Assembly: GCA_030537465.1 (NCBI GenBank)
Contig: JAUNMP010000004.1
Coordinates: 1 to 58,359, forward strand
Direction: 5' to 3'
DNA from: a bacterium
GTDB taxonomy: Bacteria > Verrucomicrobiota > Kiritimatiellia > RFP12 > UBA1067
DNA length: 58,359 bases
This document shows, piece after piece, positions 31,577 through 40,202 of this stretch (the first letter of the stretch is position 1; each line of letters begins with the position of its first letter). The translations under genes were made by a program, and so were the position numbers. The notes below the pieces were generated by a model. It saw only the letters and a list, made by a program, of their open reading frames with translations, ran no database searches and was not told the origin of the DNA.

Positions 31577-33915
31577 TTCAACCGATGACGGGCGATGACT
31601 TCATCCTGCCAACGCTTCGAAAGCGACGTGAAACGCGCCGAGAAACCGCAGACCCGCACGATGAGATTACGATGCAGCTCGGGGTGCTTCTGCGCCTCCA
31701 GCAGCAACTCCGCGGAGTTGCAGTTCGGCTGGATCATGTGCGACCCCTTCTCGCAGAAGACGCGGAGAATCGCCGCAAGGAGCTGTGCGTTCATCGCAGA
31801 GGCGTCGAAGGTCAGATTCACGTTCGAGGCGTAGAGCTTGTCGTGTGGCAGCTTGCCGATGGAATTCATGACGGTCGTCACGCCCTCTTCGCAACGGGAT
31901 TCGCTCGGACTGAATCCCTGCGCAAGCTGATCTCCGTCACGCCGCCCATCGGGCGTCGCCCGTGTGTTCTTTCCCCAATACATGAACTCGCGATAGGTGT
32001 AGACGGCATAACGGTAGGTGTCGCCGAATCCGTTGTCCTTGCCCTCCGTCGCCTTGTTCGCCTGCTTCATGAACCAGCCCATGAGTTCGATCGGCTCGGG
32101 CGTGCCGTCCCCCCAGTAGGGCGAGGCGAGCGCGGCCCGGCGCAGCTCCTCGCCGCGCGGCCCCTTCCAGTTCGCGCGGACGACGTCGAGGAATTCCTTC
32201 ACGGTCGCAAGCTTGCGGTCGAAGCACACGCTCTTGATCGCCATCAGCGAATCCGTCACGTTGCCGATGAAGCCGAGCGTCATGATGCGCGGATGGGACA
32301 GCGAACCACCCTCGTTCGTGTCGCGCCGAGATTCAATGCAGCCGCGCAGACACATCGAATAGACCGGATGCGGGAAGACCTGCGCACTGGAGACGCCGTA
32401 CTTCGAATAGTCGTCCGTAACGCCCTTCAGATACCGCTCGAAGTTGTGCCAGTAGATCGCGCGCAACTCCTCGAAGGACTGCGCGTTGTCGAGTGGATCG
32501 AGCTCAAGTTCACAGGCCTTCAGCTTCTTGGGGTCTGGATTAAGCGTGAGTTCGAGCAGCTTGATCATCGAGAGATAATTCGCGCCGTCGACGTCCTGGA
32601 CGGAATCGACGTACCCGTTCCAGCAACCCGTACCGATGTAGCTCGTCGCATCCTCGAACGAGAAACCGTCGCGCGTGTACTGCTTCAGATAGCGGTCGTC
32701 GTTCAGAAGCGTGAAGACGGCGTGTCCCTTCATCAGCATCGTGCCGAGCTTCTCGAGATAGGCCTGCGGCGCATTCGACGAAATGCGGCAGTGGAGTTTC
32801 GGGTAGACGCAGTCCGCCTCGAGATGCGCGTCGAGGAACATCGCCGTCAGCTCGTTGTAGAGCGGCACGCCCTTCGTGTCGCATCCGCCGAGGGACATCG
32901 GGATCTCCATCTCGTGGTCGTTGTACGAATCCACCTTCGTCGAGCTGTCGTAATGGCACTCGGCCGTCAGGAGGAACTTCGTGACGAGTTCCCGCGCCGC
33001 GTCCTTCGTGAGCGTACCCGCGGCGATCTCCTTGTTGTAGAAGTCGATCAGATAGGCGTCGGGACGACCGAGCGAGAAGCAGTTCACGCCATCGACGTAA
33101 CCGAGAATCTCGCGCACGAACCAGAGCGTGTTCAGGCCCTCGTAGAAGGTCTTCGGCGGTTCCCACGGACAGCGCCGCGCCGCCTCTGCGATACGGCGCA
33201 GATTGTTGGATTGCTCGATTGTCAGATTGTCGGATTGAGAGAGAAGCCGCTGGGCCTCCGTGGCGAACTTGAGCTGGAGATCATGGATGGTGTCGAGACC
33301 GACGAGCGCCGTTTCAAGTTCCTTGCGGCCCTTCGGATCGTCGGCCGGGCACGTCTTCAACGCGGCGGCGACCTCGTCGCGCACGCCCTTGAAGCCGACG
33401 GAGAGAATCTTGCGGAACGGCGGCACGTGGTGCATGTCGTCGCAGAAAGGTCCGCAGCAGAGCGCCAGACACTCGCGCTGACGCGCCCGCTGACGCTCGA
33501 AGGCGGACTTCGGGACCAGCCCCTTCTCGTCATAGAACTTGCCGCAGAGCCTGTTGACGATACGCGCCGGACGCTTTCCGCCCCAGCCGCCGTTCACGCC
33601 CGCCTCGAAGTAGAACGGACTCTCCTTGAAAAGGAATGGCACGAAGTGGCGGCGCATCGCGAGATAGCTCTCGCGCCGCACATCGAGCGCGTCGTAGCCG
33701 GGATGTTCCCTGCAAAAGGCCGTGAGCTCTTTTTCGATGGCCTGGTAGCTTGCCGCCGAACGCGGATCCTTCACAGGATCGCTCTGGAAGCGATCGGGAT
33801 AGAACGCGCGCAGCTCCGCGCGGAAGGCCGCGTGGTCGATGGCGGACGCCGACGACAGGGCTCCCGCGAGCAGACACGTGGCAACAAGCGTACGACAAAA
33901 AGAAGGATGCTTCAT
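31573..33915 (-). CDS. Glycyl-radical-enzyme homologue (PFL-like) with Sec signal peptide
   Basis: A 780-residue protein of the pyruvate-formate-lyase/dehydratase superfamily. Seen: FYEGLNTLWFVREILGYVDG, active-site loop with Cys431 in IGTGCWNGYV, ATPDGRRDGDQLAQGFSPS, and a C-terminal glycyl-radical loop VRVCGFSARF (Gly757), with QKHPELHRNLIVRV before it. GREs are normally cytoplasmic and need a radical-SAM activase; none is in this window. Here the gene starts MKHPSFCRTLVATCLLAGAL followed by SSASA, a convincing signal peptide, and GRE homology begins right after it, so no later start fits. The base Glu seen after the active-site Cys in many GREs (GCVE) is replaced (GCWN). It starts 5 nt after the second SUMF1 gene. 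Product and activity unknown. Confidence 0.88.
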   Translation of the reverse strand: MKHPSFCRTLVATCLLAGALSSASAIDHAAFRAELRAFYPDRFQSDPVKDPRSAASYQAIEKELTAFCREHPGYDALDVRRESYLAMRRHFVPFLFKESPFYFEAGVNGGWGGKRPARIVNRLCGKFYDEKGLVPKSAFERQRARQRECLALCCGPFCDDMHHVPPFRKILSVGFKGVRDEVAAALKTCPADDPKGRKELETALVGLDTIHDLQLKFATEAQRLLSQSDNLTIEQSNNLRRIAEAARRCPWEPPKTFYEGLNTLWFVREILGYVDGVNCFSLGRPDAYLIDFYNKEIAAGTLTKDAARELVTKFLLTAECHYDSSTKVDSYNDHEMEIPMSLGGCDTKGVPLYNELTAMFLDAHLEADCVYPKLHCRISSNAPQAYLEKLGTMLMKGHAVFTLLNDDRYLKQYTRDGFSFEDATSYIGTGCWNGYVDSVQDVDGANYLSMIKLLELTLNPDPKKLKACELELDPLDNAQSFEELRAIYWHNFERYLKGVTDDYSKYGVSSAQVFPHPVYSMCLRGCIESRRDTNEGGSLSHPRIMTLGFIGNVTDSLMAIKSVCFDRKLATVKEFLDVVRANWKGPRGEELRRAALASPYWGDGTPEPIELMGWFMKQANKATEGKDNGFGDTYRYAVYTYREFMYWGKNTRATPDGRRDGDQLAQGFSPSESRCEEGVTTVMNSIGKLPHDKLYASNVNLTFDASAMNAQLLAAILRVFCEKGSHMIQPNCNSAELLLEAQKHPELHRNLIVRVCGFSARFTSLSKRWQDEVIARHRLK
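33201..33240. repeat. Five 8-bp repeats GATTGNNN inside the glycyl-radical-type gene
   Basis: GATTGTTG, GATTGCTC, GATTGTCA, GATTGTCG and GATTGAGA. They encode the linker LSQSDNLTIEQSNNL before the catalytic barrel and leave the frame open. Confidence 0.85.
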
Positions 33916-33920
33916 GGTCT

Positions 33921-35285
33921 TCAGTCCAGGGTTAGGCAGAGGCGCACGCCGCAGAGGGACTCCTCGGCGGGCTTGTCGGCCTTCAGCGGATACTTGTAGC
34001 CAGTGCGGTAGACGCGCAGGCGGATGTCGTAGTCCTTGCCGTCCCGGCCCTTGGTCGAGCCGCCGGCGCGGTAGTGCGAACCGCGCGTGATGCGGTAGCC
34101 GTGGTCGTAGGTCGCGGCGGGTCCGGTCGGATCGACCGCGCCTTCCTCCGGCAGCCAGAAATTGTGGTTGCCGGCCGCGTTGAGGCCCGAGTTGTCCGAC
34201 GTGCGGCCGAGCGTCGTCGTCCACTGGTGGCAGCAGCCGACCATCGCGTAGAGGCCCCACGCGTTCGGGGGCCTCATGTGCGGCTGGAATTCCTGGAAGT
34301 TCCCCCAGTTGCCGGGCGCGACGTCCGTCTGCGTGAAGAGGTAGGCGTTCGTGCTGCCCGCGCGCGCCGCGTACTCCCACTGCACGTCGGTCGGAAGGTC
34401 GAAGGATAGGCCCGAGCGGGCGCGCAGGATGCCGACGATTGACTCCGGATCGACGGCCGTCGACTTCGGGAAGTTGTATCCGTTCACGGTGTCGGTGCCG
34501 CGAGCCCGTTCGTATGAGATACCCGTGGCCACGGCCGAGAAGTTCTGGCCCAGCGTCTCGCCCCAGGCAACGCTGGACCGCGGCCGCCCCATCTGCTCGA
34601 GCTGGCCCCACGTCATCGGGTAGACGGCAAGGTAGAAGCCCTTCGTCAGCTTCACGTTGCGCGCGGACTCCTTCAGGATGTCCGAATCGAGCATGTAGTT
34701 CCAGCCCGCGTCGTGCGGGTCGGACACGTTCGTCGTGCCCGGGGTGCCGAGGCGGACGTATTCGCTGCCGCCGGAGAGCGCCTTCCATTCGTCGGATGTC
34801 GTCGGCGGCACGTAGCGGAACGCCATGTAGTCCCGGAAGAACATGGTCTTCTTCAGAGCGTTCGTGACCGAATGGTCCGCGTACGTCACCGCGCCGTCCT
34901 TCATCCGCAGCAGCATGTACGGCGGCGTACCCGAGACCTCCTCCGTGACGGAGACGCGGAACTTGAGCTGACCGTAGACGGCGCCCGCATGGTCGGTGGA
35001 CGCGCGCCACGAAATGGTCTGCCGTCCGCTCGGACGCGCCAGCCGCGTCGAGACCGATGCGTCGGAAATATAGACGTCGTCCTGGCCGTTCGACGCCGCG
35101 ATGTCGAGCCGCACGGCCTTCGCCGTCGCGCCCGGGGGCGGCGTCACCGTGAACGAGATGTCGACCGAATCGTCCCAGGGCTGGCGCGAGACCGCGACGA
35201 CGTCGCTCACCACGTAGCCCGCCGCGTCCGCGAGCGCCGTCGCCGCGAAGGCCAGGGCGCAGCCGAATCCAAGAAACTTCCTCAT
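33921..35285 (-). CDS. Secreted SUMF1/FGE-fold protein, paralogue 2
   Basis: A 454-residue exported protein (signal MRKFLGFGCALAFAATALA). Residues about 25-130 look like an immunoglobulin-like sandwich. From about 145 runs a formylglycine-generating-enzyme fold: YPMTWGQLEQM, FDLPTDVQWEYAARAG, PNAWGLYAMVGCCHQWTTT, YRITRGSHYRAGGST, GVRLCLTLD. The usual GNVWEW is GCCHQW. No sulfatase is encoded in the window and the protein is exported, so a ligand-binding or hydroxylating role is more likely than sulfatase maturation. Strong ribosome site AAGGAGGA. It is 13 nt after its paralogue and 5 nt before the glycyl-radical-type gene. Confidence 0.85.
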   Translation of the reverse strand: MRKFLGFGCALAFAATALADAAGYVVSDVVAVSRQPWDDSVDISFTVTPPPGATAKAVRLDIAASNGQDDVYISDASVSTRLARPSGRQTISWRASTDHAGAVYGQLKFRVSVTEEVSGTPPYMLLRMKDGAVTYADHSVTNALKKTMFFRDYMAFRYVPPTTSDEWKALSGGSEYVRLGTPGTTNVSDPHDAGWNYMLDSDILKESARNVKLTKGFYLAVYPMTWGQLEQMGRPRSSVAWGETLGQNFSAVATGISYERARGTDTVNGYNFPKSTAVDPESIVGILRARSGLSFDLPTDVQWEYAARAGSTNAYLFTQTDVAPGNWGNFQEFQPHMRPPNAWGLYAMVGCCHQWTTTLGRTSDNSGLNAAGNHNFWLPEEGAVDPTGPAATYDHGYRITRGSHYRAGGSTKGRDGKDYDIRLRVYRTGYKYPLKADKPAEESLCGVRLCLTLD

Positions 35286-35298
35286 CTCCGCGTCCTCC

Positions 35299-36609
35299 TT
35301 ATTTCACATCCAGGGTCAGCGCCAGGCGGCAGCCCGTGTTGGACGGCTCCGCGTTGTAGGTCGCCCCGTTCAGCGTTCCGTTCTCGCAGTTCGAGCGCTG
35401 GAGCATGCGGTAGGCGAGGCGACCGACGCGCGCCTTCGCGCCGCCCGGGCCGCTGTGGGAACCCCTGCAGACGCGGAACGGACCCGCGCCCATCTGCGGC
35501 ACCGGTCCGAGCGGGTCCACGCCGTCCGCGTGCTTCGCGGGGCCGCCGTTCGCGCCCAGCACCGGGCTGGTCGTCGTCCACTGGTGGCAACAGCCCACCA
35601 GGTCGTAGAGCCCCCAGGCGTTGGGCTTCTTCGTGCCGACGGCCGCGCCTGCGTTGTACGCGCCGTACTCGTTCAGCAGCGCCACGGCCGCGTCGGACGT
35701 GGCGGCCGCCGCGAAGTACTCCTCCTCGCTGCCCGCGCGTGCGGCGTACTCCCACTGCGCCTCGGTCGGGAAGTCGAAGTTCCGCCCCGTGCGCAGGCGC
35801 AGACGGCCGATCGGCGTGTCCAGGCCGATGTTGGGCGTGGCGGGGAAGCAGCAGAGGCCGAGGTCGTTCGTGCCGTCCCTGCCGCGCAGCGCGTCGTAGG
35901 ACACGTTGCGCACGGGCACCGCGTCCTGCGTGCCGACGGACCCACCCAGCAGCGCGTACTGCCTGCGCGTCATCGGGAAGACGCCCAGGAAGAACGCCTT
36001 CGTGAGCGCGATGTTCGCCACGCCCTCGCGACCGCGGTCGCCATCGGTGATGCCGAGGTCCGTCCGCTTGCCGTCGGACCCGATCCGGAACGTCGTCTTC
36101 CCCTTCTGCACGCGCCATTCGCCGGACTGCGTCGACGGGATGTAGCGGAACGCCATGTGCGTCGTCTTGTAGGTCGCGACGTTGACCTCGTTCGAGAACG
36201 CGAGCGGCTTGTAGTCGATCGCGCCGGACGCGAGGTCGACCGTCATATAGCCGACATCGGGCACGTCGTCCACGAGGGACACCATGAACGTGGCGTTCTT
36301 GATCTCCGTCGGGAACGAACCATCCTCCGGCGGCGTCCAGACGACGCGGTGGCGGCCTTCACCGAGGATGGACGCGCCCTGGAGCTGGTCGGCGGCGAGC
36401 GTGCGGTCCCCGAGCTTCACCGCCACGCGCGCGGCACGTCGGCGCGAGGCCTGTCCGTCCGTCTGCCGTGCGCGGAAGTCGATATCCACCTTGCGGCTCC
36501 ACGGCCAGCGTTGCACGACCGTGACTTCAGTGAATTCCCAGCCGCCCGCCTCTGCCAGGACGGCGGACGTCAGCGCGGCGACGGCGATCAGAAACAGGTT
36601 CTTCTTCAT
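35299..36609 (-). CDS. Secreted SUMF1/FGE-fold protein, paralogue 1
   Basis: A 436-residue exported protein (signal MKKNLFLIAVAALTSAVLA), same architecture as the next gene: N-terminal Ig-like region (VTVVQRWPWSRKVDIDFRA), then the SUMF1 fold with FFLGVFPMTRRQYALLGG, FDFPTEAQWEYAARAG, PNAWGLYDLVGCCHQWTTT, FRVCRGSHSGPGG and GCRLALTLDVK. It shares GCCHQWTTT with its paralogue, so the substitution is inherited and not random. The SUMF1 fold is also the C-type-lectin-like scaffold used for variable ligand binding. The gene begins 16 nt after the small secreted protein, behind GGAAGGACC. Confidence 0.85.
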   Translation of the reverse strand: MKKNLFLIAVAALTSAVLAEAGGWEFTEVTVVQRWPWSRKVDIDFRARQTDGQASRRRAARVAVKLGDRTLAADQLQGASILGEGRHRVVWTPPEDGSFPTEIKNATFMVSLVDDVPDVGYMTVDLASGAIDYKPLAFSNEVNVATYKTTHMAFRYIPSTQSGEWRVQKGKTTFRIGSDGKRTDLGITDGDRGREGVANIALTKAFFLGVFPMTRRQYALLGGSVGTQDAVPVRNVSYDALRGRDGTNDLGLCCFPATPNIGLDTPIGRLRLRTGRNFDFPTEAQWEYAARAGSEEEYFAAAATSDAAVALLNEYGAYNAGAAVGTKKPNAWGLYDLVGCCHQWTTTSPVLGANGGPAKHADGVDPLGPVPQMGAGPFRVCRGSHSGPGGAKARVGRLAYRMLQRSNCENGTLNGATYNAEPSNTGCRLALTLDVK

Positions 36610-36625
36610 GAGATGCGGTCCTTCC

Positions 36626-37351
36626 CTAGCGCACGATGAGCAGCAGGCCCAGGACGCCGTCGAGCCAGGCGTCGGAAATCAGGCTGCTGCCCGAGTAGAT
36701 CTTGAAGTAGTACTTGCCGGAGGGGACGCTGGACGCCTCTAGCGGCACTGCGCCGCGCGGCCCGCCCTCGCCGTTCAGCGGCGCGAGGCCGGTCTTCTGC
36801 GTGTTCGCGCCCGTGACAAGGTTCGAGCTCGACATCCAGGTGAGGTTCGCGCCCTGCAGGCCGGGCCACCACGTCGTGTCGAACGGGACGTCCGCGGGCG
36901 CCCGGTAGATGCGCCACGGGGTCGCGTTCGTCGGGCACGTGAGCACGCGGCCGCGCGCGAACGTGCCGGGGCGCAGCTCGTAGGTCGTCGAATAGGACGT
37001 CGTCAGCTTGCCGTCGGGCGAGGCGAACGTCAGCGTCGCCGTCAACGTGTCCATGCGGAACGGTTCGGGCGGCGCGTCGAAGAGCGTGCAGGAAATCGTC
37101 GTCGCCGGCTTCGTCGCCGTCGCCGTGACGTCGTAGTGCCGGCCCTTCACGCGCAGCGCCGCCGCGGTCGCGCCCGCCGGCGCGAGACCGTCCGCCCAGT
37201 CGAGCGGAAAGGTCAGCGTACCGGAATCCAGATACCGCGGCACGCCGGCCTGCAGATCCAGCGAGACGGCGTTCGACTCCGCCGCCCCGGCTGCCCAGGG
37301 AACCAGAAGTCCCACGAGCACGCAGGCCCTGATCCGTGTCTTCCACTTCAT
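36626..37351 (-). CDS. Small secreted beta-rich protein, function unknown
   Basis: A 241-residue protein with signal peptide (MKWKTRIRACVLVGLLVPWA plus AGA). I do not recognise its family. The mature part is rich in Thr, Ser and aromatic residues without a cysteine pair pattern, and reads as beta-strands. The last third has PWRIYRAPADVPFDTTWWPG and PSGKYYFKIYSGSSLISD. It ends in GLLLIVR, similar to the LLVIR end of the giant repeat protein at 53194. The ATG at 37351 is chosen because GGAGGT lies 6 nt upstream and the signal peptide begins there. First gene of the five-gene secreted operon, divergent from the PAS-AraC regulator. Confidence 0.75.
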   Translation of the reverse strand: MKWKTRIRACVLVGLLVPWAAGAAESNAVSLDLQAGVPRYLDSGTLTFPLDWADGLAPAGATAAALRVKGRHYDVTATATKPATTISCTLFDAPPEPFRMDTLTATLTFASPDGKLTTSYSTTYELRPGTFARGRVLTCPTNATPWRIYRAPADVPFDTTWWPGLQGANLTWMSSSNLVTGANTQKTGLAPLNGEGGPRGAVPLEASSVPSGKYYFKIYSGSSLISDAWLDGVLGLLLIVR

Positions 37352-37504
37352 CCGTCTACCTCCATTCAAAATCCACAAAAATTTAAATCAAGGTAATTAT
37401 CGCAAATATCCACTGGTTCATCATTGCACCAGAACGCCTAAAAAGTGTACAATCTGACCACACGAGTAAATATGATACAATAAGTGGCAGATGACAAGAA
37501 GACC
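37352..37504. promoter_or_regulatory. AT-rich divergent control region of the secreted operon and AraC regulator
   Basis: About 150 nt, clearly AT-richer than its flanks. Minus strand: TGCGATAAT can serve as an extended -10 for the operon starting at 37351. Plus strand: GTGTACAAT (37446) and TGATACAAT (37473) are two possible -10 boxes for the regulator. This is the obvious place for AraC binding, but I see no clear direct-repeat site. Confidence 0.5.
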
Positions 37505-38260
37505 ATGACGCTAAAGGAAAAGAGAACGTTCCAGTCAAACTTCCTGCAGAGAGCAGGACAAAACGCGGAGATCATCCGCCAGATGGCGGATGCGGTGCCG
37601 GGCGTGCTCTTCAACATCGTGGACGCCGACGAGCGCATTGTCGCGTTCAATCGTGCGAACTGCGAGGTCTGCAATTTCAAGGACGAGATGGAGGTTGTCG
37701 GCGAGAAGGTCGCGGACCTCTTTCCCGCCGTCCTCGCCGAAGCCTATCTGTCGCTCTACCGCGAAGCGCGCGAATTGGGAACACCCATCCTCAACCGTGT
37801 CACCGCGCATGGAGCGGACCGCTCAACCGATTTCCGCGTTGCGAACGTGTTTCCCCTTCGAGATGCCGCCGGCGCGGTGATCGGCACGGCGGTGTTCTAC
37901 CGCGTCGTCGACCAGCAGCACGCCAAGCCGGACTGGTATGGCGCCATCCAGAAGGCCGTCTCCCACATCGACGCGCACTTCCGCGAACGGCTCTCGCTTG
38001 CGGATCTCGCCCGCATCTCGGGCATGAGCACCACCACGTTCCGCCGCGTCTTCGCCCAGGTCATGGAGATGACGCCCGGCGACTACATCGCCACCATCCG
38101 CATCAACCGCGCACGGAAACTGCTCACGACGACGGACATGAAGATCTTCGACATCGCCTTCGAATGCGGCTTCTATGACCAGAGCCACTTCATCCGCACG
38201 TTCAAGCGTCTTCGGAAGCAGACCCCGGCCCAATACCGCCGCGCCCACTTCAGAAAATGA
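37505..38260 (+). CDS. PAS-domain AraC-family transcriptional regulator
   Basis: A 251-residue regulator. Residues about 10-140 form a PAS sensor (MADAVPGVLFNIVDADERIVAFN, then VANVFPLRDAAGAVIGTAVFY). From about 150 there are two AraC helix-turn-helix units: LSLADLARISGMSTTTFRRVF and MKIFDIAFECGFYDQSHFIRTF, closing with the KQTPAQYRR signature. I prefer the ATG at 37505. The in-frame GTG at 37484 lies 2 nt after a -10 box and could not be on that transcript. It is divergent from the secreted SUMF1/GRE operon and convergent with the heparinase gene, so either may be its target. The ligand could be a small molecule or redox signal. Confidence 0.9.
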   Translation: MTLKEKRTFQSNFLQRAGQNAEIIRQMADAVPGVLFNIVDADERIVAFNRANCEVCNFKDEMEVVGEKVADLFPAVLAEAYLSLYREARELGTPILNRVTAHGADRSTDFRVANVFPLRDAAGAVIGTAVFYRVVDQQHAKPDWYGAIQKAVSHIDAHFRERLSLADLARISGMSTTTFRRVFAQVMEMTPGDYIATIRINRARKLLTTTDMKIFDIAFECGFYDQSHFIRTFKRLRKQTPAQYRRAHFRK

Positions 38261-38261
38261 A

Positions 38262-38283
38262 ATGCGGGGCTTGCGCCCCGCAT
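38262..38283. terminator. Hairpin terminator between convergent AraC and heparinase genes
   Basis: ATGCGGGGC and GCCCCGCAT form a 9-bp stem with TTGC loop, 1 nt after the AraC stop codon. On the minus strand it is followed by TTCATTTTC, so it works best for the GH88/heparinase transcript. On the plus strand there is no T run. Confidence 0.7.
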
Positions 38284-38293
38284 CCGTCCAACG

Positions 38294-38314
38294 CTCAAAC
38301 CTCAAGACTCAACG
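38294..38314. repeat. Three 7-bp repeats CTCAANN over the heparinase stop codon
   Basis: CTCAAAC, CTCAAGA and CTCAACG. The third unit contains the stop codon of the heparinase gene (38309-38311). Confidence 0.6.
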
Positions 38315-40162
38315 CGAGGAATAGGTCGTCGTGAACGTTGCCTCCGTCACGGGATCCGCGAAGGTGAACGCAAGGCGCTGCACGTCGGGGCGGGATGGAT
38401 TCTCGATCTTCTGCTCCGCAAATTTCACCGGTGCCGAAGACTTCACCTCCATTTTCATCTTCCGATAGGTCTTGGCGCTCTTGTCGAAGGTGAAGACCGT
38501 CGCATCGGCGTTTTTCTTCCATGTGCGGTAGGTGATGACGGGAACTTCGAAGGTCGTCGGTTCGGAGCAGGCAATCTTGTCCGTGACGGTGATCTCGTCC
38601 TTCTCGCGGTCGAAGGTCAGCGTCCGGCGCAGCGACTTGAGCGCGGGAACCGGATACGCCGCCGCATACTCGATCTCGAGCGTGTCCTTCGCGTCGGAGA
38701 ACTCGGAGCGAATCACCTGCGCAGCAGCCTTGCGTCCAACGCTTTGGAGCTTCCCACCCACGACAGGCACGGGATGCCCGTAGGAGTTCAGAACCTTCGA
38801 CACGTAGCGGTCCTTCGAGAACGTGCGGCGCGTGTAGACCTCGCCACCCGGATCGCCGCCCATCTCGGTGCCGTCGAGCATGATGTAGTAGGTGCCCACG
38901 TCGTTGTGGTTGTGGAGCTCGGCGTTGTGTCCGCCCTTGAAGGCGACGCCGAACGTCATCGTGCGCTCGGGGTGGTGGACGCGGGAGATCATCACCTGGG
39001 CGTCGGGGAACCAGGACCGCGCGGGAAGGACATCGAGCGTCGGCTCGACCGGCGCGGGCTCCTGACCGAACGCGCGCAGAGAGAAGGTTGCGGGATCGCC
39101 GCGGAACGGTGCGGCCTTCAACGCCTCCGTGTTCACGAGGTCCGGCCAGATCTGCCGGCCGAGTGCCAGATACGTGGGCACCGCGTTGCCACCGCCATCC
39201 GCAAAGTGCGGAGACCGTCCCGCCTGCACCTGGAAACCGTAGGCATACTTCATCACGTCCTTGCACTTCGGATCGGCGAAGAAGTCCACCTTACCGCCTG
39301 TCGCGGCACGCACGGAGAGCCCCATTTCGAGATGGTTGCCGTAGCCGTAGTTCCAGTAGCCCATGCCCTCGGAGCAGTAACCGTCGTTGTTGTAGCCCTT
39401 CAGCGCGTACGGCACGGTCTCCTCGGCGAACGCGACGAACTCGGCGCGCAGACGACGGTCCTCAATCACGGCGAGCGCCGTGCGGACCACGCAGGAATTG
39501 CAGACGCTGTTCCAGTTGTTGCCACCGTGGAACCACCAGTGCCCGCGGATCTTCCGAATGCCCCGCGCATGATCAAGATGCGGCTTGAACGTGCGGCGCT
39601 CGAGTTCGGACCTGATCTTCGCGCGTGCTGCGGCTGGCAGACGGTCCTCCAGCCAATCGTAGCAGAATGCAAGCATCAGCGAAATATGTCCAGCCATGAG
39701 ATCGATGTGTGGCTGCCCATTGAAGCAAGTGAGGGCGTCGTCATGGGCAGGCAGGGTCCAACTCTTCATCGCGCAGAAGGCGTCCACATACTCGACGATC
39801 TTCGGGATGAAACGTCCCTTGTTCTCAAGGCACTCGGCCACATAAAGATGCCGAAAGGCCCCCATGCGCTGTCCAAGGCTTTTCTGATAATGGGTGCGGT
39901 TGCCGTTCTGCGTAAACTCCAGATATTCGGCGTCCGGCGCGTCCGGGATGGGGGCGCCGAGCAGAGCCTCGGCGGCCTTGATCTCGCCCTTCCCATTCGC
40001 AGACGCCGCCAACCTATCCCAGCTTGCACGGTCTGTGATCCGCGCGCCATCTGCCTTTGGCTTTTCCGGAAGCCAGCCTGCGATCTCGTTCACACGCTCG
40101 GCCGTGATGGCGAATGATCCCAATGTGGCCGCCAGCGTCGCCAAAATCAAAAGATTCTTCAT
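38309..40162 (-). CDS. Secreted heparinase II/III-family polysaccharide lyase
   Basis: A 617-residue exported lyase (signal MKNLLILATLAATLGSFA). An (alpha/alpha) toroid with RGHWWFHGGNNWNSVCNS and EGMGYWNYGYGNH (about residues 210-280) is followed by the heparinase II/III beta-sandwich with NAELHNHNDVGTYYIMLDG (about 405), carrying the conserved His residues. These enzymes cleave uronic-acid polysaccharides by beta-elimination and leave unsaturated ends. The upstream GH88 would then remove them, so the two form a functional pair. The start is the ATG at the signal peptide. Heparan, alginate and ulvan-type substrates are all possible. Confidence 0.85.
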   Translation of the reverse strand: MKNLLILATLAATLGSFAITAERVNEIAGWLPEKPKADGARITDRASWDRLAASANGKGEIKAAEALLGAPIPDAPDAEYLEFTQNGNRTHYQKSLGQRMGAFRHLYVAECLENKGRFIPKIVEYVDAFCAMKSWTLPAHDDALTCFNGQPHIDLMAGHISLMLAFCYDWLEDRLPAAARAKIRSELERRTFKPHLDHARGIRKIRGHWWFHGGNNWNSVCNSCVVRTALAVIEDRRLRAEFVAFAEETVPYALKGYNNDGYCSEGMGYWNYGYGNHLEMGLSVRAATGGKVDFFADPKCKDVMKYAYGFQVQAGRSPHFADGGGNAVPTYLALGRQIWPDLVNTEALKAAPFRGDPATFSLRAFGQEPAPVEPTLDVLPARSWFPDAQVMISRVHHPERTMTFGVAFKGGHNAELHNHNDVGTYYIMLDGTEMGGDPGGEVYTRRTFSKDRYVSKVLNSYGHPVPVVGGKLQSVGRKAAAQVIRSEFSDAKDTLEIEYAAAYPVPALKSLRRTLTFDREKDEITVTDKIACSEPTTFEVPVITYRTWKKNADATVFTFDKSAKTYRKMKMEVKSSAPVKFAEQKIENPSRPDVQRLAFTFADPVTEATFTTTYSSR

Positions 40163-40202
40163 CTCGCACCAACCTTTCAACACTGAATCTTCAAAATCCA
40201 AC

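Noticed and set aside
31573-35010. Longer start for the glycyl-radical-type gene (1145 codons)
   Set aside because: The extra part is the frame-shifted shadow of the SUMF1 paralogue. The real start is the signal-peptide ATG at 33915, 5 nt after the upstream stop.
33921-36609. Sulfatase-maturing role for the SUMF1 proteins
   Set aside because: No sulfatase gene is in the window, both proteins are exported, and the core motif is altered.
33921-36609. Diversity-generating retroelement with SUMF1 target
   Set aside because: The SUMF1 fold is a usual DGR target, but I see no reverse transcriptase, template repeat or adenine-biased copy nearby.
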